This document shows positions 11,503 to 23,554 of a stretch of 64,000 bases of DNA, piece by piece. The position numbers were made by a program, and so were the translations under genes. Each line of letters starts with the position of its first letter. Within the stretch, counting starts at the first letter, position 1. The DNA is from Deroplatys truncata. Its lineage: Eukaryota; Arthropoda; Insecta; Mantodea; Mantidae. The DNA is taken from contig CM060978.1 in the NCBI GenBank assembly GCA_030765065.1, forward strand, positions 218,259,498 through 218,323,497, read 5' to 3'. The notes beneath the pieces are model-generated. The model was given only the letters and a program-made list of their open reading frames with translations, was not told where the DNA came from and made no database searches.

Positions 11503-11885
11503 TTACCAGTTATGCAAAAGTCACTCAAAATGAAGACTTCAGAGATTTCCACAAAATTGAAGATAGATATTTCATTTGTCAAGAAAATATCTTATACATG
11601 CGTTATTTTAATCAAAAATGCTATTTTTCTGGGATTTTCTTTTCAATCTGAGTTTCGCATTCTTGGAAGATACTGAACACGAAGTTCGGTGTTTAACCGA
11701 CTTTTTGTTTTTTAGTAATACTGTTCACAGACACACACTTACACACAGGGTCATTTATCTAACAATACTAAAGGGATGGTGGTTTCAGAGGGCCTGAAGA
11801 CATACTTTTTTGAGAAATATGGGTATCGAAATTTTTCTTGGAGTACAATGTATTCCTTACTTACTGAGTAGTGCAGAAAGTAAAA
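11503..11885 (-). mobile_element. Old family A copy, 5' half, reversed
   Basis: Diverged from the young consensus but colinear: 'ccagttatgcaaaagtc', 'tttcatttgtcaagaaaatatctta', 'ttggaagatactgaac', 'gttcacagacacacac', 'gggtatcgaaattttt', ending at 'gtgcagaaagtaaaag'. The 3' half is missing. It lies beside family C at 12010. Confidence 0.8.
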
Positions 11886-12009
11886 GCTGACATTTCTAAT
11901 TTTCTGTGTAGTCTTATAAATTGTAATTTTCTCCCTAATTTGATATATTTTTTCATTGCAAGCACAGTATGTACATTTTAATATATATTTTAAAATTTTT
12001 CCGCATTTG

Positions 12010-12640
12010 ACGTTTTGAACTGTGAATTCTACACTACTTCATGAAAAAAGGTCATGACTCCTATACACTTTCCAGTGGAGTGATAACGTTTAGCTCATCC
12101 TTGAGGGAAGTTTTTCTCTAAAGTTGGTACTACTATTAAATATGGTAGCTCTAGTTTCTAAACCATGTAGTATCTTCCTTTAAGAATATATAAATATTTG
12201 TTTTCTCCTTCTTTACATTGATCATGCTTTTCTGTGACTGATATCTTCAGTTATAAATGACCCGTTTTCTCAGAAACTGCTGAAGAAACCTATATTAAAT
12301 TTTGGGTTGATAAAAGTGCTAATGTGGAGCTACTTGGTGTTAATAACATGGTTTGCTATGTTTTTAAAATATAATTGTTGATAAATTTTAAACAAAAGCT
12401 AATTGAGAAAAGTACAATCATCAATATAATCATAATCAAATGTATAATTCAGAAAAAGAGTTTCACCTTCCTTAAACAATAAGCCTATTAAATAAAAGTA
12501 GATGAGTGAATGCAGACGGTATGCATTTACATAGTGTAAAAATGTCATCCTAATTCCTTAAAAAGTTTCTGAGATATGGATCATGAATTTAGCAGATTTA
12601 GTATTGGCGGAATAGGTGTTTTAATCCCCACTTACCTCCA
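12010..12640 (+). repeat. Family C dispersed repeat, copy 1
   Basis: Unclassified ~600-bp repeat, also present at 23555-24125 in the same orientation. Shared landmarks in order: 'ctgtgaattctacactactt', 'tactattaaatatggtagct', 'taaaccatgta', 'tcagaaactgctgaaga', 'gataaattttaaacaaaagc', and an end in 'tttagtattggcggaataggtgttttaatccccac'. No ORF or terminal repeat is evident. Confidence 0.7.
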
Positions 12641-13780
12641 TTCTTAGGATGTATGGAACACGTATTCAAGATATTTTTCCGCCCCAACCATACTTGTATC
12701 GGAAAATACCTATGCTGTAGTCTTCTGTCAGGACGCAGACCTTCTAGCGCCGCTTATACTCTACAACGTGAAGGTTTACAAAGGAGAACAGGATGTCTTC
12801 GCTTCAGTTGGCTCCACAGATTTGCATCCAGCCACGCTGTCAGAAATAGCCTGATGAACTCGGGATGCAGAACGGGATCGTCACCTAGGTGTAAAAGTCG
12901 CAGCAGTAAAACTATCTTTAGCAGACACCGCAGATTTACAACGAGGCACGCTGACAGAAGTTACCGTGATGAGTTCGGAGATGCAGACCGGGATCGTCAC
13001 GGTCACACTGTGCCCGAGGAAAGCTGAAGAGGGAGAATGAATAATTCGAGTTTACACTTTCACTTAAGAGGCGATATAGCAGGAAAGGTGCTTGAACGCG
13101 GTGCATTGACTAACTCGTGTTTTTTCTTTCTTTGTGGAAGAAGAGGGGTCTCACCTCGCTCCTTCCTTATGGCGATCATCCAAGAAAGCCTACTTCGCCT
13201 CCTAGTGCAGTTAGTGTACAGGGGATGCAGAGATTGAGAATGGTGTGCGTGTACCACTAATGCACCCGGGATTCGCGCTGATAGATTGAAGGGCTCCCAT
13301 GCAAGGATGCTGGAGCGATAGATCGTGCAGGGTCCTAGGAGAGATAAATTAGCTACTATGACCAGTATATCCCCTCGGGAATTTATGCAGGTGTCATGCA
13401 CCTTAACTACTGGATTGGAGAGTGGGATGTGGATTCATAGGCGTAAGTATTTAGGTCGTTCATTCTAATAGTGTTAGATTAGTATGTGTGGAATTAAGAT
13501 TGTGGGAGTAAGATAGAGGCATTCAAGATAATAAAAACATTCATAGAAATTGTCAATGGTGCCTAACCTATCTTCTGGCCGTCTGTGGCTGCGTCGTTAT
13601 GTTCAACCGCACGTTGTCGCCTCGGTCACTGAAACATACTAAGGTTAAGTAAATTTGTTAGCGTTTGTTCTGTCTAAATTGTCTTATGAGCTATTCTAGG
13701 CTATGAGGGTAACCTAATGTTTGACTTCGCACTGCTGCATCAGTCTCCTAAGTTAGGATTTACTAATATGCATATATTTA
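12641..13780. other. Unidentified stretch with a ~115-bp duplication at 12.78-13.03 kb
   Basis: Within 12780-13027 a unit is present twice: 'cctgatgaactcgggatgcag...acgggatcgtcac' at 12850-12887 and 'cgtgatgagttcggagatgcag...accgggatcgtcac' at 12965-13000, offset 115 bp. Each copy is preceded by 'cagattt' and 'cacgctg'. A 124-residue Arg/Ser-rich frame (12653-13027) crosses it without any known domain. The frames at 13037-13237 (+) and 13401-13060 (-) overlap and neither is recognisable. No gene is called. Confidence 0.4.
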
Positions 13781-14089
13781 TCGGTTTTATTTTTGTTTAA
13801 CCTATCATGTCATGGCCATAATACGTAACCTTTATCGTCATCGAGATGGGGACCGTCTCACACCCGGGGCCGCCTTGACCCAAAGGATAAGGACTTCAAG
13901 GGCTACAAGGTCATTGTTATGCAACCATAGTCATGTGTAATATTTTAGGGGAATCTTACTAGCGCATTAGAATATTCTTGAATGTCTATTTCGGGTTCTT
14001 CCAGGCCGAAGGTTCGGTCAAATAATGTTAGCGGTCTGTTATGTTTATTATAATTTGTTTCATAATTACCGAGTTATTGAATTAGACCA

Positions 14090-16545
14090 TTTTGGCCCTT
14101 TTCTTTGTGTTTACGGAGGTTAAAGCTTAGGAGTTTATAATTCCTCAATTGAGTGAAGCTTCAACTCTTGATGTAGTAGACATGCGGGTGCTACCGGGGT
14201 TGTTTGGAAATCATGTGAATGATTCTATTCTGAAGTACCTTCCTGTTCATGTGAGTTTTGGTAGCGTATCCCCATACTGGGTTGCATAAGTAATAATTGG
14301 AAACAACGTTTTGAAGACCGTAAGCACCATATTCATTTTAAGTTAACTATTCGTATTGTCCTGTTTAAATGGACTTTGCCCTGACTTCCACCATATGATT
14401 GCCTTGATCCATGACCAAACCCAAGAAGGTCACATGGTCCTTCCATTCGATTACTTTGCCTTGATAGTGTAGAGGCAGAAGTGTGTGTTTGACTTTATGG
14501 TGGAGTAGTCTTTTTCGTGAAGACCATTGCCTTGTGTCTTTTGTATTTACTTTAACTCGCCATTTGGTCAACCAAGGTTCTAGAGTGGTTAGCGCGTTCT
14601 GTAGGCTTAGATGCAAAATTCGCGGATACAAAGGACTGAGTTACCAATGCAGTATCATCCACGTGCATGTATTTGTCTGTTCTTATTACTTCTGACATGT
14701 TTTTTTTACATATTTGTTAAACAGTATGGGTCCCTGTAGACTTCTTTGTGGGACCCCGGCTTTTATTGGTTTGCCACTTGATGTGAAATCTTCGATCGTT
14801 CAGGTAATTGCTAATTAGGGCAATGGCAGAGTCTGGAAATTGGTATTGCTTTAGCTTTCTGAGTAAGCCGGTGTGCCGTGCTTTATCAAAAGTGTGTTCT
14901 ATGTCTAAGTAAAGGGCGCCTGTTCGTTTATTTGTATTGAATGCCTTAGTAATTTGTTCTGTCATCATTAGTAGCTTTAGGGTGGTAGAATGCTGAGCTG
15001 TAAACCAAAATACTTCGTGTATTAGTATATTGTGCTTATTTATGTGCGAAATGGTCGTTTTAGTATTACTTTCTCTAAAAATTTTGCGAACTGTATTTAA
15101 GAGGCTAATTGGCCGGTAATTCATGGGTGGAGCAGGATAAATTTTACTTTATGGAACAGTAGCATTTTCGTTTATTTCCAATTGGAGAAACTCTATCTCT
15201 TTCAAGAGCATAGTTAAATATTTCGCTAAAAGTTCTATAGCTTTTTGGAAAGCTTTTTTTAGTCCAAATTTTGTATTTAGTCTGGTCCCGGTACTCTCCT
15301 TGTGAGCAGGTGCTTAATAACCTAGCATATCTCTTCAAGGTTTGTCTTTAACGTTTTGCTGTGTGTCCGTGTTTGGCTGTTTTCGGCTTCGTTTTCGAGT
15401 TCCAAAGTGCAATCATCTTGTCCATTAGGTGAGTTGGTAGTGAAAACATTCTCTAGGGTGTCCGCGAACGTTTCAACCTTGGCCTGGGGAGTCTCTGCTA
15501 TAGTATTGTTAATCTGAAGTGGTGGAATATTTGTCCGCTTGCGGGTTTAACATTTTGCTATCAGCCAAACTGTGGTTTGTTATGGATTCAGATTTTCGAG
15601 AGTATTGTTCTATTGGTTGCGTATATCTTCTCGAGCGTGTTGGTTCGCTAAGTTTCTAGCTTCGTAAAATTCGATCCGGTGAGTTACATTTCTTGTACCG
15701 CCATTTGCATCTTGCCGAATCCTCGGCTTGTTGTAGGTTGTTATGTGTGAAGAAAAGCGAGCATTAACCGTGGACTATTGTTTTAGCGGTACCCAAGCTG
15801 TAGTGACTAGTTTTATTGCCAATTAAGCTTATTAATTGCAAGGCGGAATTTGCTGCACTTTCTGTAAGTAGTGGTATACCGTGTTCTTAAATCCACCCAG
15901 TCTGCTTGATTATAGTTTATCCTTAAGGCCACTGGTTGAACGTAATTGAGGGGTTAATCGTCATCAGAACCGGTAGGTGATCTGAGGTGTGTTCCTGACC
16001 TGAAAGTGTGTATCAAAGGGTATATTATTTAAGAGTGCGATATCTAGAATGTTCCGGCGCATGGTTCGGCATATGCGGTACAAATGTCGGCTCATCCGAC
16101 CTGTTATTAAGTAATTGATGTTGTTAATGTTATTTAGTAATTTGATGCCCCATGGACTGGAGTTCGTGGAGCTCTAAAGAAAGTGGTTGCAGTTTAAATC
16201 CCCTGCCGCAATTACTGTTTGTCCTAGGCTTATTATCCTATCTACGTCAACTGTGTCAATTTCCCCGAGGGATTATATACTGATGTTATTACACCTTCCG
16301 AGTTATGAATTTTGACTTTGCCGTGGCTTCGTCGCGGTTTAGGATTGAACAACAATTTGATGTTGGTTTATGTTTGTTTGTATGGCTATACTGGCCCCTC
16401 CTTCTCTACGGTCGTGGTCGTTTCTCTAAATTTTACATCCGGGAATGGAAACAACGTCTGCTCGGTTTATGTGAGTTTCACTTACATAAACTATTTGAAT
16501 AGAATGTACTTGAAGAAAACCAGTCAATTCTTTTATCTTTTTACG
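14090..16545 (-). pseudogene. LINE ORF2: endonuclease + reverse transcriptase
   Basis: AP-like endonuclease motifs are present: VSETHINRADVVSIPGCK near 16480-16425, with the catalytic E of SETH; then REGGASIAI near 16400; AAGDLNCN at 16187-16207; and SDHLPVL at 15965-15985, the conserved SDH. The reverse transcriptase follows: NYRPISLLNTVRKIF from 15124, then LDIEHTFDKARHTGLL near 14900-14850. The catalytic box, V-D-D in MHVDDTALVTQ, is at 14649-14670 where YADD is usual. Next come a thumb/connection segment at 14631-14365 (WLTKWRVKVNT, WKDHVTFLGL) and the end segment NPVWGYATKTHMNR near 14290-14255. It would nick target DNA and prime reverse transcription. Stops and frameshifts throughout show that it is dead. 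Confidence 0.85.
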
Positions 16546-16559
16546 TATACGGTTACAGT

Positions 16560-17983
16560 TCCATAAATTACCCGTTCTCTATCCGAAATACATATGACTG
16601 AGGTTACGAAAGCAGTCGCGAGTTCTGGCAGAAGGTATGCTACCTGAATGGTGTCTGTTCCCAGTTGGCTAAACATGTCGCAGAGGTGGTTGAGGAGGTG
16701 CTCTACTTTATTCGTTGATACTTTATCTTTGGACATGCCTAGTCTGTACTAGTTTGCCCAGTGCCATGCCTGCACCTCTTTTGTTTTTGTTACCGAGGGG
16801 GCGCGACTTTTTTTTGCAGAAGGGCGAGGCCTAGCTATCCGTGTTTGTGAGGGTCCTGCAGTCAGAGGTGGAATTTGTTGTAGTCGCGAATGTCGCTCAT
16901 TCCTGATTGGGTCCTCCTCGGTTGTGAGCCAAGGGTTTCCAACCGCAGAGTGTTCGACTACTGGGGTTGGACGCGACCGGCATTTGCTAGCCGTGGTGAA
17001 CAACTTTGCTTTCTAAGTGGCAGTCTCAGCATACGTCTGCGTTCTTGTATCTTAGGAAGCTGCGCACGTGACATGATACTAGTTCATGCGGTACAACCGC
17101 GCCAAGTTGTACCGCGGCCCTCAGCATCACATAAAACGCATTTGAAACGCTAGACTTCCTGAAAAGTGCAATCCGTAGCATTTAGCGCAGACAGGGTTTG
17201 GGAATCTACAGTCTGTCTTCACGTGCCACAGTCGTTGGCATCGTGTGCCAACGTCGTTGGCTCTGCGGTGGCCCTATACTCTTCTACTGCATCTTGGAAG
17301 TGCGCTAAATGACGGAGGTCTAAAGTTTTCCTATTCCCAAAGGTGTCCTGCAGTTTAACAGAAACATTGGCAGGGAATCCTATGCCTGTTGCACTTACAC
17401 ATCTATACTACCCTAACAAGCTGAAAACCGCCGAGTGCCAGGTCTTGTTTAATCTTGTCCCCGGTGAACTCTGCGTACAGTACATTTTTTAAAGGGAGCA
17501 GTTCTTCTGGTTGGGGATTAGATAGTGAATTACTCCTGGTGTTTTGTAGACACTCACCGGAGTTTCATGCAGTGTGCACTGAGTATTCAAATTTAGGTGG
17601 GTGTGTGATATGTCAGAGTCTGCAATTATGTGAGGTATTTTCGTTAACTATCTCTTGCTAACACACAGGCACAAGATTTGACCTTTCCTGTTCTATTTCA
17701 GAGGGAGCGTGTGTATTCGTGGCGTCATACATCCTGGGTCTTTTGAGGTACCACGTTTGGGAGAGGAAGGATTAACAGGAGAAGGTGATTTTGGACTAGA
17801 GTTGGGCTTTGGGCTGGTATTAGATACAGAGGAAGGTGAAGAGAGTAGGTTCTTGGGTTCATGATAGGAAGGAGTTGAGGATTTGGGATTTTTAGTTACG
17901 GAGGCTTTGTTTCTAATAGTAATTGTCATTGTTGATGGAAGCGTTGATTCGGTAGTCGACGTAGCCTTGCTACCCTTTGCCAT
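16560..17983 (-). pseudogene. LINE ORF1 (gag-like)
   Basis: The start is taken at 17983 (MAKGSKATSTTESTL), which opens a Ser/Pro/Lys-rich N-terminus to about 17693. Zinc-knuckle remnants follow at about 17250-17080: CGTRRWH-like text, then CAKCYGLHFS and a final GTTWRGC, matching the C2HC series of jockey ORF1 with some lost cysteines. The C-terminal part runs through 17003-16749 and 16736-16533 (LCDMFSQLGTDTIQVAYLLP). It would bind element RNA in RNP particles. At least three frame changes interrupt it. ORF2 begins immediately after, as usual for jockey elements. Confidence 0.7.
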
Positions 17984-18404
17984 TCGTACTGAGATAACTA
18001 TTCAGAAGAAGAAGAGGAAGAAAGAAGTAAAAAGCCCAATAAACTACTTCTGAGAACACCCTTATGAGTTTGACTATTATTCTTGAGTATTAGTGAGCCG
18101 TTCAGTAGCAGCACCTAAAGCTAACCTAAGAGGGAGCTTCAAATTTAACAGAAAGAGGAAAATAGTATAGTAGAAGAGAAAGACAGCTGGTGAGCGCTAA
18201 AAAGCATAAGGAACAGAGGACCTGTCCGAAGACGCGGAGATTCCAGCCAAAGACTGTTGGCAACGATCTTGTCCTCTACTCCTCTAGGGCTGAGTTGTCC
18301 GCAAGCGAACAGTCAGAGCCTCTGGCTGGATTTTCCGTTCTTGCCGCAGTAGATCCTTTCACTTCCACTGCTCACCGGAACTCGTGTAATTCATGGCTGG
18401 TTCC

Positions 18405-18414
18405 CTTTTATACG
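18405..18414 (-). promoter_or_regulatory. TATA-like box upstream of the LINE leader
   Basis: Reverse complement reads TATAAAAGGG, about 420 bp before the ORF1 ATG at 17983. LINE promoters are usually internal and TATA-less, so this may be flanking host or older-element DNA. Confidence 0.3.
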
Positions 18415-18479
18415 TAAGGCTGTGGCTCATTAGTTCACTCAATTAGCACGGTGGCGCCAACTCTACTTTATTGACTTAA

Positions 18480-19450
18480 CTATTTACATTAGCCCCTCCG
18501 TGTGGCGATCTTAGTAATAGTGTAATACGGACCATTGAACCTTGTCCAAAAGGTTGCGAAGGATAACAACAACTTGTAATTTAGAATTTATCGAAAATAT
18601 CAGCATAAAGTTTGATTGAAGTACTCTCTGAAGTTATATTTAACTGGAATTAAATAAATGGGGTTTTATTATTTTTTTCTGAAAACTATTAGCTAACTAT
18701 TTTTCATTTCATATAAGTGAGGAAGCTAACAAGTTGTTTGTATAACTCCTATATTAATTTCCTACGATTCTATTGAAAGTTTTGCGACATCTGTACTCTT
18801 AGCGACATGACATGTTTGCGAACATCAGGAGAAATGGATCGGACGGCCTCGTTTGGATTCGATATTATTACAGATGCGCTAATCGCCTAAACGCTACTGC
18901 AGCGATGAAAGTTGCCATTTTATCTGTTAATAGTATAAATTTATTAGAGGTTATGGGGATATAAAGAGTCAGTCTTTACATTTCCTGATCTGTTTCCGCT
19001 TGGTTGCCCTTCATATAAAACTGTATAACATGAGAACCATTACAGATTGTACTTGCGTTACCTTGATTGTCTCTAATTTGTCCGCGGAAGGCAACTTTAG
19101 GAAGTCAACGCCGAATTTACAGGCCTGCTCTTCTAATACTACATGTAAGTTCCTTTTCTGTGGTATATTATTTTACATGTTAAAATCTCTGTTGCTGGCA
19201 CTGTTAATTAGTTTCTCTACCACTTACTTACAGCAGCTAGAGAAAGTATTGCTTTCTACTTTTTGCCATTTTCACAAAAATATGTAGATCTATCGATTAT
19301 GACCTAAACGCCACTAAAATATTTACATGGATCACAACGTTCCTATATACGTTCTGTGAATGTGCTGTAAAGTTCCTTTCATTCTGAAATAATTTTGTAT
19401 AAAATTGTGTGAGCGGTAAAGCTTAAGCGATAGCCAATGGATTATTACAA
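18480..19450. other. No recognised feature
   Basis: AT-rich DNA. The 95-residue frame at 19000-19287 has no motif I recognise and no flanking gene structure that I can support. Confidence 0.4.
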
Positions 19451-19456
19451 AACACT

Positions 19457-19970
19457 ACCGAGCGAGTTGGTTTCGTTGTAACGTGTGACGTTCGCATTCG
19501 AGAGGTTCCGGGTTCGATTCCCGATGGCTGCCCACTCTGACCGTGGGCTTTTTCTGGTTTTCCCTGGTTGGCACAAGACGATTTCCTCTCTCCCCATTTG
19601 CTCTCATTTCATTTCCTTTTCGTGCTAAAGGTTGACTCCGGGGCTGTTGTTCGGTAGGTATCGGCAGATAGCGCAGAGGCTTGCGATTTGGAACTTCTTT
19701 TGGACCCCGCTAGAGGGAAGGCGATGGAGCCTCCATTACAGGGTCGTGTTTTCCCGGTCCCAATAGAGGGACTCTCTAAGTGACACTCTCCATGGCCGAG
19801 TGGTCAAGCCTGGAAATATTAGGGAAATCTGAACGTCTCTGTCGACTTGTGCCGGCATCTATGCAGCTCACACATCACCTGCGGTTCCTTCAAGACATCG
19901 GTTCTTCCCGGGGACGTATGCACAAAAGATCCATTGGGGGTCGAGGTGCTAGGTTAACTCCTTTGCTACT
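19457..19970 (+). mobile_element. Family B tRNA-headed SINE-like copy 2
   Basis: Clearest family B member. The head ACCGAGCGAGTTGGTTTCG is at about 19459. A canonical B box GGTTCGATTCC is near 19512 (within gttccgggttcgattcccg). The body follows: 'gcccactctgaccgtgggc', 'tctggttttccctggttggc'. A second tRNA-like phrase 'ccatggccgagtggtcaagcc' near 19791 resembles an A box. The 64-residue frame at 19780 is incidental. Confidence 0.8.
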
Positions 19971-21117
19971 ATAAATAATTGCACACCTTATTGAAATATA
20001 CAATTTTTGTGAAGTAACTTTTTCTGTAGCTTTAGCATTTTTCGAAGTATTCACTGTTACGTATTTAAAAATTTCCAGATTAGACTGTCATACGCATCTA
20101 TAAATCATCTTAGGGGATTCTTATTTCCTTCCTGCATGAGTTCGTTAGTAACAGAAACTGACTGTGATATGCGAACAGTTATGTTTGCCTTCCGTATCAT
20201 GCCTTCAACAAATCCATATTACTTGATTATATCCAACCCAACATTTATCATCAACAATGTAACGTAATAGAAGAATTAAATGTTATATGAACACTATAAT
20301 AAACAAGGGATTATGTGAGGTTGTAATTGTTAGAGAGAAGCCTATGAGTGTAAAGAATGAGAATCTTTTTAATTTATAATTTAATATATAACCTTTAGTG
20401 CCAATGCCTTCTGTGGATCAACTCCAAACAACTAAATTCTATTACTTGCGTATCTTGCAACAGCTGCATGACTTGTCCCCTCCAGCAATTTGTAGTTAAT
20501 CAAATAAGATGACGTTGTCTCTGGATCAATGACGGGACTTGCAATGAAACCGCCTTAGGCATCCTCAAGCGCAAATATCACCTATGTCAACCTGATTTCC
20601 GTCTATTAGATAGCTGATGGATAATCGAGGTGTTCATTATCCTGACTTGTGGTTGAGGTGTGTTCTCAAATGGCGAATGGTGGACCTGTCAATGTCATAT
20701 CATTATCTTGTCACATTGAAATTTGCATACGTTACTGATACCATATATTGGAATTAGGAAACTGGTATTTTATAAAGAATTTTTCATAACTTCTTGCGTA
20801 TTAAGGGGAGGCAAAACTTGTCAAAAATAATATTTTTGGTTTTTTGTGCAGTGTCAGATATAATTAGGGATTTCTCCTTTAATTTGTGCATATTTCATCA
20901 TTATAAGAACAACCCTTATATTTTAAATTGAAGAAGATATTTTCTTTACGTTGGAGTTGTTTATTTTTGCTCCACATATGGACGTCAATTTCAAGAAGTT
21001 ATTTTATTTACTGTTTATTTATTAGCCTCACACTTGAGAAACCAATTTGAAGTTGTTTACGTAATATGCTGCTACGTATGAGAAGACGATTTTTAAGAGT
21101 ATTTTTTTTGTTACGCT
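19971..21117. other. No recognised feature
   Basis: AT-rich, no supportable gene. The phrase 'aggggaggcaaaacttgtc' near 20804 could be the edge of a transposon, but nothing diagnostic follows. Confidence 0.4.
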
Positions 21118-21925
21118 CCAAGTTTAAAAAAAATTAACTTTGTTATTAAACTGCTTCTATAGATATTATTTATGTTTATGTTTGCCTCGGCTGCGTCAGT
21201 ATTGTTTTAGAGACACGTTTCTCTTAATTAGGGCGTGGTGCGACAAGAATGTAGGCTTACACAGATTTTAAGTTTTAATTCACTTCTTTTTATTAATCCT
21301 TGACACAAATTAAATAGCACTACACTGATATCAAGAGCTGTGAGATTCTTTTATATAATACTTGCACTTAGTTAACGCGTATACATAAGTTTTGTTTCAT
21401 ACGAATACGTAATATTTCTTTAGAGAACACATATTCCATCCGGTTGCTATCAAGGTCTGCAGGCAACTGAACATATTTCAACCGTCCAAACCCGTAAACT
21501 TTTGTATTTTAAGTTTATGATTGGCTATCCCCAGTCCAATAGAATACCTGCATTTTACTAAAGATTTTTCTAGCTGTTGATTGGCTATTTTTAAACTGTC
21601 ACAAAATTTACATTATCGTTGCTCTAATCATGACTAGTAACATTTAAACCCTCAAACTCATTATTGCCTCAAGGTTACCTCATTGTTACATCATTGTTAG
21701 CAACGTTAAACTTATTATTCTCACAGCTCTTACATTATTAAATTATGTAATGCATTCGCATAAATTATTAAACATGTTTACAATAATATAAGCATATGCA
21801 ATGACTGTTACATACAATTTTTTTTAAAATTATTACATACATATTGCTTCAAGGCGGGCTGTTATTGAATTTACATGTTATATAATTTAATTGAAAATTA
21901 TTCAAGTGTTAAAAATACTGCCTCA
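21118..21925 (+). repeat. Family D ~800-bp repeat, copy 1 (solo LTR candidate)
   Basis: Matches 61985-62775 along its whole length in the same orientation. It starts with the near-palindrome aagtttaaaaaaaattaact and continues 'gtttgcctcggctgc', 'gtgcgac', 'aatgtaggcttacaca', 'agagctgtgagatt', 'cctcaaggttacctcattgt' and 'aggcgggctgttatt'. It ends 'aatactgcctca', which is TGAGGCAG... when read from the other strand. Both copies keep ATTGG...CCAAT...ATTGG motifs at ~21523, ~21535 and ~21580. No coding capacity. Size and promoter-like motifs suggest an LTR, but a TG...CA pair and target duplication are unproven. Confidence 0.65.
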
Positions 21926-21934
21926 AAATATATT

Positions 21935-23530
21935 ACTTTCTCTACCACGTACATACTAGATAGAGAAGACATTGCATTTCACCCAAAAATTCGATATCGA
22001 GATTTCACTGAAAATACAGGTTTTGAGGCCTCTTGAATCCAAAAAAGCATTTGTAGAAAAAGGTCCGCGCGTGCGCGGTGTGTCTTTGAACAGCATAACT
22101 GAAAAACGAAAAGTCGGATTACGAAACCTGGTATATCGGTTCATACCTTCTAAAGATGCAACAGCAAGATTTAGAAGAAAATCGTTCCAACCTCAAACTT
22201 CCCCTTACATGGAACATGCTTTATTTTATAAAAAATCTGATGTGTTACACTCACATGACTTTCTCTACTCTTGTACAATCTATTTTTACAAACGCCTATT
22301 CTCCATATGCTTCATATTAATCGAGATATCGAGATGTCAATCTTATTTGTAATTTTCTTGTGGATGCAAGGGGAATATGGTAGTTTTTAAGCGATAGTCA
22401 AATATTTTATCGCTGGTTGCTATGTGGCGCATTCCATTCTCTTTGCATGTCCAGGACATAAAACAATGAATAACGAATTTGAGAAAAAGTATAAGTATTG
22501 GAAAATTTAAGGAAATAACAAGCAATATCTCGAAAACGGTTCACTCAACAAAAAAAATGTATATGATATAAGTTGTGTATTGTAACGCGATCTACATTTT
22601 TTGTGTAGTAAAATTTTGTCTATCTCTTATGGTTTACCAGTTATGCAAAAGTCGTTCACAATGAAGAATACTTTTGGAGACATTCCCAGAAATTTCGAGA
22701 TGTACATTTCATTTCTCATGACATTATCTTAAACATATGATATTTTCATCAAAATCGTTAGAGCCATTTTTGAGAAAATTAAAACTTTCGAAAAATGTTC
22801 CATGTAAAGGGTAGTCTGGGGTGGGGGGATTTTGTTGAAAATCTTCGTGTCGCATCTCTGGAAGATACTGAACGCAAATACCAAGTTTGGTGTTTATCCG
22901 ACTGTTCGTTTTGGAGTTATGCTGTTCACAGACACACACACAGACACACACACACACACACACACACACACGCGCGCGGACATGTTTCCAAAAATGCTTT
23001 TTTTGGATTCAGGAGGTCTCAAAACATGTATTTCCGGTGAAATCTCGGTATCGAATTTTTGGGTGGAATACAATACTTCCCCTACTTACTATACGTAGTA
23101 GAGAAAGTAAAAATGGCTCTAACGATTTTGATTAAAACAAACTACACAATAAGATGTACATCGCTTTAAAACACACAATTTATTACAAGTAATCTTTTGT
23201 GGCATCTGCCATTTCCAAGACACTCGTTATTAGGATTTGTTCAATACTTAGCCATTCTTTTAAGTCCTGTCAACATTCAGGTGCATCTCGCGAGTCCATT
23301 GGAACATTATGGAAGTTTAAGGCCAAAGTACCTCGTCCAGTTCTTAAACATTTGACTATCACTGCTCCCTTTGTATCTATAACTAAATGTGTATATGCAG
23401 CTATTTTTGCAAAAGTTTATTTGAATTAAAATGAAGTAGATAGAAAAATAAACTTTAGTAAGGCTAGCTTGTATACCCAGCAATAAGCGATAGTGGGTAG
23501 AGAAGGTCATGTGAATGTATTACATCAGAT
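21935..23530 (+). mobile_element. Old family A copy split by a younger one
   Basis: The 5' part 21935-22235 (actttctctaccacg, 'attcgatatcgagatttcac', 'gaacagcataact', 'ccttacatggaacat') resumes at 23114 with 'tggctctaacgattttgatt' and ends near 23530 ('gtagagaaggtcatgtgaatg', 'acatcagattt'). Both arms are equally diverged, so they are one old copy in plus orientation, interrupted at its 'ctcaaaaatggc' site by the copy at 22236-23108. Confidence 0.85.
22236..23108 (-). mobile_element. Young family A copy nested in an older one
   Basis: Full-length 873-bp minus-orientation copy from TCTGATGTGTTACAC to GTAGTAGAGAAAGT. It is flanked by A-runs (six at 22230-22235, five at 23109-23113), read as a target-site duplication of the single A5 found at that point in other copies. 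It carries a (CA)n tract at 22935-22975. The Cys/Val-repeat frame at 22969-22724 and the threonine/histidine-rich frames are microsatellite translations. Confidence 0.9.
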
Positions 23531-23554
23531 TTATTTTTATAAATGCCCTGTATG

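Larger units (their letters stand above)
13780..18400 (-). mobile_element. Jockey-like LINE, nearly complete, degraded
   Basis: A minus-strand non-LTR retrotransposon retains the whole architecture: a ~400-bp 5' leader (18400-17984), ORF1 (17983 to ~16560), ORF2 (~16545 to ~14090) and a 3' tail. The tail contains, on the minus strand, GGTCAAGGCGGCCCCGGG near 13866-13885. A clear poly-A end or target-site duplication was not located, so the outer limits are approximate. Multiple stops and frameshifts make it inactive. A TATAAAAGGG motif on the minus strand at about 18405-18414 lies just outside or at the 5' edge. Confidence 0.75.
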
